Shown: in pieces, positions 34,064-41,608 of the stretch
Numbering within the stretch: the stretch's first letter is position 1
Layout of the letters: every line of letters starts with the position of its first letter
DNA from: Ruegeria arenilitoris
Lineage (GTDB): Bacteria > Pseudomonadota > Alphaproteobacteria > Rhodobacterales > Rhodobacteraceae
NCBI RefSeq assembly: GCF_013035425.1
Contig: NZ_WQHX01000006.1
Location: 124,001-188,000 of the forward strand
Direction of reading: 5' to 3'
Length of the DNA stretch: 64,000 nt
Position numbers and translations under genes: made by a program
Notes under the pieces: model-generated
What the model saw: the letters and a program-made list of their open reading frames with translations, nothing else
Database searches by the model: none
What the model was told of the DNA's origin: nothing

Positions 34064-34079
34064 TCATTGATCAATGAGG
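34064..34079. promoter_or_regulatory. Perfect 16-base palindrome upstream of the polyamine-type ABC operon
   Basis: CTCATTGATCAATGAG is fully self-complementary and lies 42 bases upstream of the ATPase start. A looser inverted repeat (ACCAA...TTGGT, about 34036-34052) lies before it. A dimeric regulator site is likely; no regulator is assigned. Confidence 0.5.
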
Positions 34080-34121
34080 TCCGACACTCTCGGATAATCA
34101 TTTGACGAAACAGGGGGTCTT

Positions 34122-35222
34122 GTGGCCGAAACAACGAACGACGCCGCGTTTGTCGAATTTCAACGCGTTCAGAAGTCTTATGACGGCGAAAATCTCGTCG
34201 TTAAAGATCTTAATCTAGCAATGCCAAAAGGTGAGTTTCTCACGATGCTCGGCCCTTCCGGATCTGGCAAGACGACCTGCCTTATGATGCTGGCTGGCTT
34301 CGAGACAGCCACACATGGGGAAATCCTGCTCGACGGGCGACCGATCAACAACATTCCGCCGCACAAGCGGGGTATTGGCATGGTGTTCCAGAACTATGCC
34401 CTATTTCCGCACATGACCGTGGCCGAAAACCTTTCTTTTCCGCTTGAGGTTCGCAAATTGAGCAAATCCGACCGCGAAGCGAAAGTTAGCCGTGCGCTGG
34501 ATATGGTGCAGATGGGAGCGTTCGGCGGTCGTCGTCCTGCCCAGCTTTCCGGAGGACAACAACAGCGCATTGCGCTAGCCCGAGCATTGGTGTTCGAACC
34601 CGAACTGGTGCTCATGGATGAGCCCCTTGGTGCGTTGGACAAACAGCTGCGAGAGCATATGCAGTTCGAAATCACTCGTCTGGCACACGAACTGGGCATT
34701 ACCACGGTTTATGTGACGCATGACCAGACCGAAGCGCTCACTATGTCTGACCGCGTCGCAGTTTTTGACGACGGCCGAATTCAACAGTTGGCGCCGCCCG
34801 ATCAACTGTACGAAGAGCCAGAGAACAGTTTCGTGGCGCAATTCATTGGCGAGAACAACACTCTCGAAGGTGTAGTGAAATCCATCCAAGGCGACACGTG
34901 TCTGGTTCAGTTGGATGACGGATCGGAGATTGATGCTGTGCCGATCAATGTTCACGAAGCTGGTGAACGCACCAAAGTGTCCATTCGTCCGGAGCGCGTT
35001 GAATTCAACAAGGATCGTCTACATGCCGATGCACACACTCTGAAGGCAACGGTGAGAGAATTCATCTATATGGGTGATGTCTTCCGTTTTCGTATGTCCG
35101 TGGCTGGCAATGACGAATTCATAGTCAAAACCCGCAATGCACCTGATGCTGTCCGGCTGAAACCCGGGCAAGAAATCGAAATCGGGTGGTTGCCCCAGGA
35201 TTGTCGTGCGCTCGACGCATAG
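34122..35222 (+). CDS. Polyamine-type ABC transporter ATPase (PotA type), 366 aa
   Basis: ATPase of the importer encoded in this operon. Walker A GPSGSGKTT, Q-loop VFQNYALFPHM, signature LSGGQQQRIALARA, Walker B LVLMDEPLGALD and TOBE-domain C-terminus (VSIRPERVEF). It starts with GTG after AGGGGG. Followed by the binding protein and two permeases in the order A-F-B-C, usual for putrescine/spermidine-type importers but also used for other cationic or guanidino compounds. The neighbouring creatinase suggests a guanidino substrate. Confidence 0.9.
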   Translation: MAETTNDAAFVEFQRVQKSYDGENLVVKDLNLAMPKGEFLTMLGPSGSGKTTCLMMLAGFETATHGEILLDGRPINNIPPHKRGIGMVFQNYALFPHMTVAENLSFPLEVRKLSKSDREAKVSRALDMVQMGAFGGRRPAQLSGGQQQRIALARALVFEPELVLMDEPLGALDKQLREHMQFEITRLAHELGITTVYVTHDQTEALTMSDRVAVFDDGRIQQLAPPDQLYEEPENSFVAQFIGENNTLEGVVKSIQGDTCLVQLDDGSEIDAVPINVHEAGERTKVSIRPERVEFNKDRLHADAHTLKATVREFIYMGDVFRFRMSVAGNDEFIVKTRNAPDAVRLKPGQEIEIGWLPQDCRALDA

Positions 35223-35325
35223 ACCAAGTCACGCAAAGCAGACGTGGCTGTACTGAGGGACCGGCTGGTGAAAACCCGTGCATCGGCCGATCAAACAAAT
35301 AAACGGGAAGTACTGGGAGTAACAA

Positions 35326-36417
35326 ATGAAACCAACTAAATCACTGCTTACTGCGGCTGCATTGGCGACTGCGGCCAGCGGCGTGTCAGCACAGGAAATG
35401 ACAATTGTTTCTTGGGGCGGCGCCTATTCCAAGTCGCAACTCAAGGCCTATCACGAGCCCTATTCGGAAAAGACCGGTGTCACTATCCTGAACGACGACA
35501 GTTCGGCCGAAGCGGTTGCCAAACTGCGCGCAATGAACGAAGCAGGCAACATAACCTGGGACGTAGTTGACGTTGTGGCTGCGGATGCGATCCGCCTGTG
35601 CGACGAAGGATTGGCGCTGGAAATCGATCCAGACACGCAACTGGCGCCGGCACCTGATGGCACGCCCGCATCCGAGGACTTTGGCGACCTGTTGGTAAGC
35701 GAGTGCTTTATTCCACAGATCGTTTATTCGACAACCTTTGGATATCGCACAGATCTTGTTGGTGACACCCCGCCATCAGATATCTGCGCTGTGTTCGACC
35801 TTGAGACCTACCCAGGTAAGCGCTCGCTCGAAAAACGTCCGATCAATAACATGGAATGGGCTTTGCTGTGCGACGGAGTGGCAAAAGACGACGTGTATGA
35901 TGTGCTGGCAACACCCGAAGGGCAGGATCAAGCGCTGGCTAAACTGGACACCATTAAAGACAGTGTAGTGTGGTGGTCCGCGGGTGCGGACACCCCTCAA
36001 CTTCTGGCTGATGGCGAAGTTGTCATGGGTTCGACCTATAACGGACGTTTGTTCAGCGTAATCGAAGAGCAAAAGCAGCCCGTGGCAATGTTGTGGGACG
36101 CGCAGGTATTCGATCTGGACGGCTGGATCATTCCAGCTGGCTTGAGCGAAGAGCGCCAGCAGCGCGCACTGGACTACATCATGTTCGCGACAGACACTCA
36201 GCGTCTTGCAGATCAGGCCAAGTATATTTCTTACGGCCCGGCCCGTGCTTCTTCAGCACCGCTGGTTGGTCAGCATGCGGAATTGGGCATCGACATGGCG
36301 CCACACATGCCGACCGATCCGGAGAACGCCAAGAACACGTTCCTTTATAACTACGAGTTCTGGGCCGACTACCGTGACGACATCGATGCCAAATTCCAGG
36401 CTTGGTTGGCACAATAA
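35326..36417 (+). CDS. Polyamine-type substrate-binding protein (PotD/PotF type), 363 aa
   Basis: Periplasmic binding protein with a signal peptide to about residue 23 (ASGVSAQEM) and the start of the PotD fold (TIVSWGGAYSKSQLKAYHEP). The central WWSAGADTPQLLADGEVVMG and C-terminal ARASSAPLVG are typical of this family. A strong hairpin separates it from the permeases. Ligand not predictable; the operon ends next to creatinase, so creatine or another guanidino compound is worth testing besides polyamines. Confidence 0.88.
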   Translation: MKPTKSLLTAAALATAASGVSAQEMTIVSWGGAYSKSQLKAYHEPYSEKTGVTILNDDSSAEAVAKLRAMNEAGNITWDVVDVVAADAIRLCDEGLALEIDPDTQLAPAPDGTPASEDFGDLLVSECFIPQIVYSTTFGYRTDLVGDTPPSDICAVFDLETYPGKRSLEKRPINNMEWALLCDGVAKDDVYDVLATPEGQDQALAKLDTIKDSVVWWSAGADTPQLLADGEVVMGSTYNGRLFSVIEEQKQPVAMLWDAQVFDLDGWIIPAGLSEERQQRALDYIMFATDTQRLADQAKYISYGPARASSAPLVGQHAELGIDMAPHMPTDPENAKNTFLYNYEFWADYRDDIDAKFQAWLAQ

Positions 36418-36441
36418 TACAGGCACCTAGCCTAAATTAAG

Positions 36442-36469
36442 TCAGAGGGCGGTTCGTCGCCCTCTGACA
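36442..36469 (+). terminator. Hairpin between binding-protein and permease genes
   Basis: GTCAGAGGGCG and CGCCCTCTGAC form a perfect 11-base stem around GTTCGT, 25 bases after the binding-protein stop. No T tract follows. It most likely stabilises the binding-protein message and limits expression of the permeases. Confidence 0.6.
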
Positions 36470-36490
36470 AGAAAAATCCAAGGGGCAAAG

Positions 36491-37765
36491 ATGACTGACG
36501 CAAGCGATAACGCCGGACCTATGCTGGCCGCGGACGGAACACCGCTCAAGCAATCGTTGGCTCGTTCCCTACGGCGCCAAAAATTACGAGCGCTGCTTCT
36601 AGTTGCCCCTCTTCTATTGTTTGTTCTGTTTTCATTTATTGTGCCGATCGCCTCGATGTTATTCCGTTCAGTCGAAAACAGCATCGTTTCAGACACCCTG
36701 CCTTTAACGGTCGAAGCCCTTGGAAACTGGGACGAAACAGGCGGCGAATTACCCGGCGAAGAAGTTTATGATGCCTTCGTTCGCGACATGGTCGTCGCGA
36801 TCGAAAACAAAGAACACACGCGGCTGGGATCGCGCCTGAACTACGAAGAAACCGGAATGTCTTCGATGTTTCGCAGGTCTGGACGTGGTTTGCGTAAGCT
36901 AGATCCGGAAACCGACGGACCGTTCAAGGAACAGCTGATCGAAATCCACGAAGGTTGGGGAGATCCACAGACCTGGCGGGTAATCAAGACGCATTCGCCG
37001 CAGGTGACCAATGGATACTTCTTGAACGCAGTGGATATGCGCCGCACTCCTGAAGGCGCTCAGCCGCAGCCCGAAGACAAACAGATTCTGATAAAACTGT
37101 TTGGGCGGACGCTGTTCATGTCGCTAGTAATTACTGGCGCGTGTATTCTGTTGGCCTATCCGGTGAGTTACCTGCTGGCGACGTTGCCAATGCGTGTGTC
37201 CAACCTGCTGATGATACTTGTTCTTTTACCTTTCTGGACCTCGCTTCTTGTGCGAACCTCGGCCTGGAAAGTCATGTTGCAACAACAAGGTGTCATCAAC
37301 GAAACACTGGTATGGCTCGGACTTGTCGCCGACGATGCGAGACTGGTCATCATAAACAACCAGATCGGTACTATCGTTGCTATGACGCATATCCTGCTGC
37401 CGTTCATGATCCTTCCGATGTACTCGGTGATGCAAACAATACCCGAGTCTTATACCCGCGCGGCGAAATCCATGGGCGCAACCAATTGGACCACGTTTTG
37501 GCGCATCTATTTCCCACAATCCATTCCAGGTATTGGAGCCGGTTCTATACTCGTCTTTATCTTGGCAATTGGGTACTACATCACCCCGGAAATCGTCGGC
37601 GGTACAAAGGGTGTCTTTATTTCGAACCGGATCGCCTATCACATCTCCTCTTCGCTGAACTGGGGATTGGCGGCGGCCTTGGGCACGATCCTCCTTGCCG
37701 TCGTTCTGCTACTCTACTGGGTCTACGACAAAATCGTGGGCATCGATAACGTGAAGCTGGGATAA
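36491..37765 (+). CDS. Polyamine-type ABC permease (PotB type), 424 aa
   Basis: Inner-membrane permease. After a first helix (about 35-58, LLLVAPLLLFVLFSFIVP) comes an unusually long hydrophilic part, about 60-195, without helices and presumably periplasmic, before five more helices. The ATPase-contact EAA motif is TRAAKSMGATNWTTFWRIYFP. Usual PotB proteins are about 280-300 residues, so about 130 residues are extra. Longer forms like this occur in alphaproteobacteria, but their role is not known. Confidence 0.88.
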   Translation: MTDASDNAGPMLAADGTPLKQSLARSLRRQKLRALLLVAPLLLFVLFSFIVPIASMLFRSVENSIVSDTLPLTVEALGNWDETGGELPGEEVYDAFVRDMVVAIENKEHTRLGSRLNYEETGMSSMFRRSGRGLRKLDPETDGPFKEQLIEIHEGWGDPQTWRVIKTHSPQVTNGYFLNAVDMRRTPEGAQPQPEDKQILIKLFGRTLFMSLVITGACILLAYPVSYLLATLPMRVSNLLMILVLLPFWTSLLVRTSAWKVMLQQQGVINETLVWLGLVADDARLVIINNQIGTIVAMTHILLPFMILPMYSVMQTIPESYTRAAKSMGATNWTTFWRIYFPQSIPGIGAGSILVFILAIGYYITPEIVGGTKGVFISNRIAYHISSSLNWGLAAALGTILLAVVLLLYWVYDKIVGIDNVKLG

Positions 37766-37770
37766 ACGAC

Positions 37771-38982
37771 ATGGCCGCTTTGACACCGATATCCCGCAAA
37801 CCTTTGTCGATGGTTCTTCCCAGCGTTGCTTTGGCTGGCGCATTCGCCGGTATGTTCGTTGGTGCCGGCAATGGCTCGATCATTCTGGGAATTCTGGCAG
37901 GCGCTGCACTGATAGCAGCTTTGGCATGGTTCTACATCACCGTCCTCAAGAATGAAAAAATGGCGCGGTGGATCAACATCATCGGGTTTGGCGCGGGCGG
38001 GTTCGCAATTGCCGGCCCATTGGGTGGCGTGCTGGGCTTGCTAGGGGGATGGTTCTTTGCTTGGTTCATATATTGGCTTTACGAAGGGCGATATCGTCGT
38101 AAACTTTTGCCCTATCTGACAGCGAAACAGGTCTTTTACCACTATCTGTTCCGGGTGATCTGCGGGGCGATCTTCGTATTCCTGATCACGCCGATTCTTG
38201 TGGTTTTACCCCTTTCCTTCAACGCGCAAGACTTCTTTACATTTACCCCAGAAATGCTGCGTTTGGATCCTGAAGGGTACTCGCTCAAACACTATCGGGA
38301 TTTCTTTACCAACAATGAATGGCAACGCAGTTTCAAGAACTCGCTGATCATCGCGCCGATTGCGACAATTATTTCAGTTACATTGGGTACATTGGCAGCC
38401 ATTGGCCTTAGCCAGTCACACGTGCCGGGGCGGCGGGCAATCATGGGTATTCTGATCTCGCCAATGATTGTACCACTGATCATCTCTGCGACTGGTATGT
38501 TCTTCTTCTATAGCGATATTGGCCGGTTCCTTGAGGGCACGCTTGGTATGAACAAGAACTTTGTCGGTTACTTGAAAGTGATCCTGGCACATGCGGTTCT
38601 TGGGATTCCGTTTGTCATCATCACGGTCACCGCGACGTTGGTCGGTTTTGATCGGTCCCTAACCCGAGCTGCGGCGAACATGGGAGCTGGCCCTGTTCGT
38701 ACTTTCTTTAAGATTCAGATGCCCCTGATATTGCCGGGCGTTATCTCGGGCGGCCTATTTGCCTTTATCACTTCATTTGACGAAGTCGTCGTTGTTCTGT
38801 TCGTCGGCTCGGCTAGCCAGAAAACACTTCCTTGGCAGATGTTCACCGGATTACGCGAACAGATCAGCCCGACGATTCTGGCGGTGGCGACGATCCTTGT
38901 TGTTCTTTCAATTGCACTGCTTACCACAGTGGAATTGTTGCGACGTCGATCAGAGCGGCTAAGGGGACTTTCCCCTGCTTGA
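37771..38982 (+). CDS. Polyamine-type ABC permease (PotC type), 403 aa
   Basis: Second permease. An N-terminal extension of about 115 residues contains three to four extra hydrophobic helices (LAGAFAGMFVGAG, ILGILAGAALIAALAWFYI, IAGPLGGVLGLLGGWFFAWF) before the standard PotC core from about residue 125. The EAA motif is TRAAANMGAGPVRTFFKIQMP and the end ISPTILAVATILVVLSIAL. It follows the first permease by six bases. Confidence 0.88.
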   Translation: MAALTPISRKPLSMVLPSVALAGAFAGMFVGAGNGSIILGILAGAALIAALAWFYITVLKNEKMARWINIIGFGAGGFAIAGPLGGVLGLLGGWFFAWFIYWLYEGRYRRKLLPYLTAKQVFYHYLFRVICGAIFVFLITPILVVLPLSFNAQDFFTFTPEMLRLDPEGYSLKHYRDFFTNNEWQRSFKNSLIIAPIATIISVTLGTLAAIGLSQSHVPGRRAIMGILISPMIVPLIISATGMFFFYSDIGRFLEGTLGMNKNFVGYLKVILAHAVLGIPFVIITVTATLVGFDRSLTRAAANMGAGPVRTFFKIQMPLILPGVISGGLFAFITSFDEVVVVLFVGSASQKTLPWQMFTGLREQISPTILAVATILVVLSIALLTTVELLRRRSERLRGLSPA

Positions 38983-39025
38983 CGGGCCAAATTTTGTGAT
39001 CTAACGATTTTTCTGTTCAACCTGA

Positions 39026-39125
39026 CCGCGATGGCGTCGCGGATCAAGCGGGTTGATCGGCTCTCGGCACCCGAGACCGCTTGTCCTGAACGCCGGGACA
39101 TGTGGCCGGGGATTGCATACCCGGC
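39026..39125 (+). ncRNA. Highly structured leader upstream of creatinase (candidate cis-regulatory RNA)
   Basis: Four hairpins follow one another in the 161-base leader. 1: CCGCGA/TCGCGG at 39026-39042. 2: CAAGCGG (39045-39051) with CCGCTTG (39077-39083), enclosing TCTCGG/CCGAGA (39062-39076). 3: TGTCC/GGACA (39082-39100), sharing bases 39082-39083 with hairpin 2, so the two helices compete. 4: GCCGGG/CCCGGC at 39105-39125, ending five bases before the GAGAGG ribosome site. All stems are perfect. I do not recognise a known riboswitch class, including guanidine-I, -II or -III. No T tract follows, so plain termination is unlikely. Overlapping helices and closeness to the ribosome site suggest translational control. 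Confidence 0.5.
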
Positions 39126-39143
39126 AAATGAGAGAGGCCAAAT

Positions 39144-40364
39144 ATGTCCGACACTTCAAATCGCCCAGAGTTTTTCACTTGCCATAATGGCGACAAAGCC
39201 CCACTACCGTTCAGCAAACAAGAATATGCACGCCGCCTCGCGAAGCTACGAGCGATCATGGCCGAACGGGACATCCCAGTGGTTTTGCTGACTTCGATGC
39301 AAAACATCGCTTACTACTCGGGCTTCCTCTATTGTGCGTTCGGCCGCCCTTATGGATGTGTTGTTACGCAAGACAGTTGCACGACAGTTTCGGCCAACAT
39401 CGACGCTGGCCAGCCATGGCGACGCTCTGTCGAAGACAACGTAATCTACACCGATTGGAAACGGGATAATTATTGGCGCGCTGTGGCCAATTTGATTGGC
39501 AATGCAAAACGCGTTGGAATTGAAAGCGACCACATGACTCTTGCCGCCAGAGATACGGCGCTGCAAATGCTCGGTGATCCAGAGCTGATCAATGTTGCAC
39601 CTGACACAATGGCCGCTCGAATGGTCAAGTCAGCCGAAGAGATCGAGCTGATTAAGGGCGGAGCACGAACGGCGGACATTGGCGGTGCAGCCGTACAGGC
39701 GGCGATACGCGAAGGGGCGACCGAGATCGAAGTTGCAATGGCCGGTCGTGACGCCATGGAATTTGAGATCGCCCGCGCTTACCCTCACGCCGAATACCGT
39801 GACACTTGGGTTTGGTTTCAATCAGGATTGAACACAGATGGAGCACATAACCCGGTCACCAAACGTTCCTTGCAAAAGGGTGATATCCTGTCTTTGAACA
39901 CCTTTCCGATGATTTCGGGATATTACACCGCGCTTGAACGAACTCTTTTCCTGGGGGAACCCGATCCAGATAGCCTGCGGTTGTGGCAAGCCAACGTCGC
40001 CGCGCACGAATTGGGCCTTAGCCTTATCAAGCCTGGCGCCACATGTTCAGGTATTACTGCAGAGATCAACCGTTTCTTCGCCGATCAAGGATTGCTCAAG
40101 TACAGGTCTTTCGGCTACGGCCACTCTTTCGGTGTTCTCAGCCACTACTACGGTCGAGAGGCGGGATTGGAACTACGCGAAGATATAGACACCGTACTAG
40201 AGCCAGGCATGGTCGTCTCAATCGAACCGATGCTATGGATTCCCGAAGGACAGCCCGGCGCAGGCGGCTATCGGGAACACGATATTCTGGTCGTAGGTGA
40301 GAGTGGAGCTGAGAACATCACCGGGTTCCCTTATGGCCCAAAGCATAACATTATTGACGCATAA
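39144..40364 (+). CDS. Creatinase (creatine amidinohydrolase), 406 aa
   Basis: Hydrolyses creatine to sarcosine and urea (EC 3.5.3.3). The match to Pseudomonas creatinase is strong through the whole length: NIAYYSGFLYCAFGRPY, DAGQPWRRSVEDN, FQSGLNTDGAHNPVT with catalytic H235, GDILSLNTFPMISGYYTALE, FGYGHSFGVLSHYYGREAGL and PGAGGYREHDIL. As in true creatinase, the M24 metal ligands are absent (SLNTF has Asn where metallopeptidases have Asp). It is preceded by GAGAGG and by a structured leader, and follows the ABC importer on the same strand. Sarcosine and urea must be handled by other enzymes; no urease is in the window. Confidence 0.93.
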   Translation: MSDTSNRPEFFTCHNGDKAPLPFSKQEYARRLAKLRAIMAERDIPVVLLTSMQNIAYYSGFLYCAFGRPYGCVVTQDSCTTVSANIDAGQPWRRSVEDNVIYTDWKRDNYWRAVANLIGNAKRVGIESDHMTLAARDTALQMLGDPELINVAPDTMAARMVKSAEEIELIKGGARTADIGGAAVQAAIREGATEIEVAMAGRDAMEFEIARAYPHAEYRDTWVWFQSGLNTDGAHNPVTKRSLQKGDILSLNTFPMISGYYTALERTLFLGEPDPDSLRLWQANVAAHELGLSLIKPGATCSGITAEINRFFADQGLLKYRSFGYGHSFGVLSHYYGREAGLELREDIDTVLEPGMVVSIEPMLWIPEGQPGAGGYREHDILVVGESGAENITGFPYGPKHNIIDA

Positions 40365-40370
40365 AATTAC

Positions 40371-40395
40371 CTGCCGGGGCACATTGCCCCGGCAG
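40371..40395 (+). terminator. Terminator-like hairpin after creatinase
   Basis: CTGCCGGGGCA and TGCCCCGGCAG form a perfect 11-base stem around CAT, starting seven bases after the creatinase stop. The T-rich sequence is about 25 bases further on, so termination may be partial. Confidence 0.65.
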
Positions 40396-40525
40396 TTCAT
40401 CACCGCTCGGGTTCCAGATGTATTTTTTCCAAATTTTTTAGCACACAGTTTCAATCAAATAAGTGACTAAAGTTGACGTCTGTGGACGCATTATGTTCCC
40501 GGCCTCAGTCTCACACCATGGCCGA

Positions 40526-41500
40526 CTATCCACGTTGTGCACGTTCGTGAAAAATAAAGCCCAAGAAGTTCAGTAATAACTGAGCTGCCAATATCTGGGT
40601 GCTTTCAGTTGGATCGTAGGCTGGCGCCACTTCCACTAGGTCGATCCCAACAACATCACCACGCCCTGCCAGACCCTGCAAAATCTCGAGCACATCGTAA
40701 TACAGGAATCCACCATGGCTAGGCGTGCCTGTGCCCGCAGCAATTGAAGGACAGAAAGCATCAATGTCGATGGTAACATAATAGCGCACACCAGAAGGGA
40801 TACGTTCCAAAACGGCCTTAGTTCCCAGCTCACGAACTTGACGGACGGACAAGATATCCGATCCCCGTGAGCGTGCGTCCTGATACCCCTCTTTCGCGGT
40901 TGAAGAGACGTTCCTGATACCTAATTGAGTCATTCCTGACACATAGTCTTTTTCGATCGCACGCCGCATCGGATTGCCGTGGCCATTCGTGACTCCGTGA
41001 CGTTCGTCGACAAAGTCCAGGTGCGCATCAATTTGAACAATATGGATCGGACCATTTTCCGCGCAATCATCCGCGAATGCGGATATGCACGGAATATTGA
41101 TCGAGTGGTCACCGCCAATGACCAATGGCAAAGCACCTGCTTCCAAAATTTTGCGCACGCCAAAGGCAATGTTGTTATGGCTTTCATCAGTTTTGGTGTG
41201 AATGATGTCCGCATCTCCTAAGTCGACAATGCGCACCGAGCTATCCAAATAAGTCAGATCATCTTCATGGTCATACGCGCCGGCATGACCGAAGCTGAAC
41301 AGGGTTGATGCCTCGCGAACCGCGCGGGGGCCAAACCGGGCCCCTGCCCGCCACTGTGTCCCAAAATCAAAAGGTGCACCTAAAACGCAAACGTCAGCCT
41401 CAATCTGATCCCAATCTTGGACATAGACGGATTTCGCAAATGTCGAAATACCAACAAACGGTAAGTTCAACCTGCCCGATGCATATCCATGGTTTTGCAT
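40526..41500 (-). CDS. Arginase-family ureohydrolase, 324 aa
   Basis: Binuclear manganese hydrolase that removes urea from a guanidino compound. All ligands are present: H132 in GGDHS, D158, H160 and D162 in QIDAHLD, and D245 and D247 in TIDIDAFCPS. Length and motifs place it with agmatinase, guanidinobutyrase and guanidinopropionase rather than arginase. It is convergent with creatinase. With the importer and creatinase it points to guanidino-compound use. Agmatine is the default guess; a guanidino acid is equally possible. Confidence 0.85.
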   Translation of the reverse strand: MQNHGYASGRLNLPFVGISTFAKSVYVQDWDQIEADVCVLGAPFDFGTQWRAGARFGPRAVREASTLFSFGHAGAYDHEDDLTYLDSSVRIVDLGDADIIHTKTDESHNNIAFGVRKILEAGALPLVIGGDHSINIPCISAFADDCAENGPIHIVQIDAHLDFVDERHGVTNGHGNPMRRAIEKDYVSGMTQLGIRNVSSTAKEGYQDARSRGSDILSVRQVRELGTKAVLERIPSGVRYYVTIDIDAFCPSIAAGTGTPSHGGFLYYDVLEILQGLAGRGDVVGIDLVEVAPAYDPTESTQILAAQLLLNFLGFIFHERAQRG

Positions 41501-41608
41501 GTCAGCCCTTTCGCCTGATTAGTCTTTCCGCAGTGATTTCAACACATGCAGACCCAAAATGTGAATGGCTATATGCTCAGATCGCTCTTTGCGACTATGA
41601 TTGTGGTC

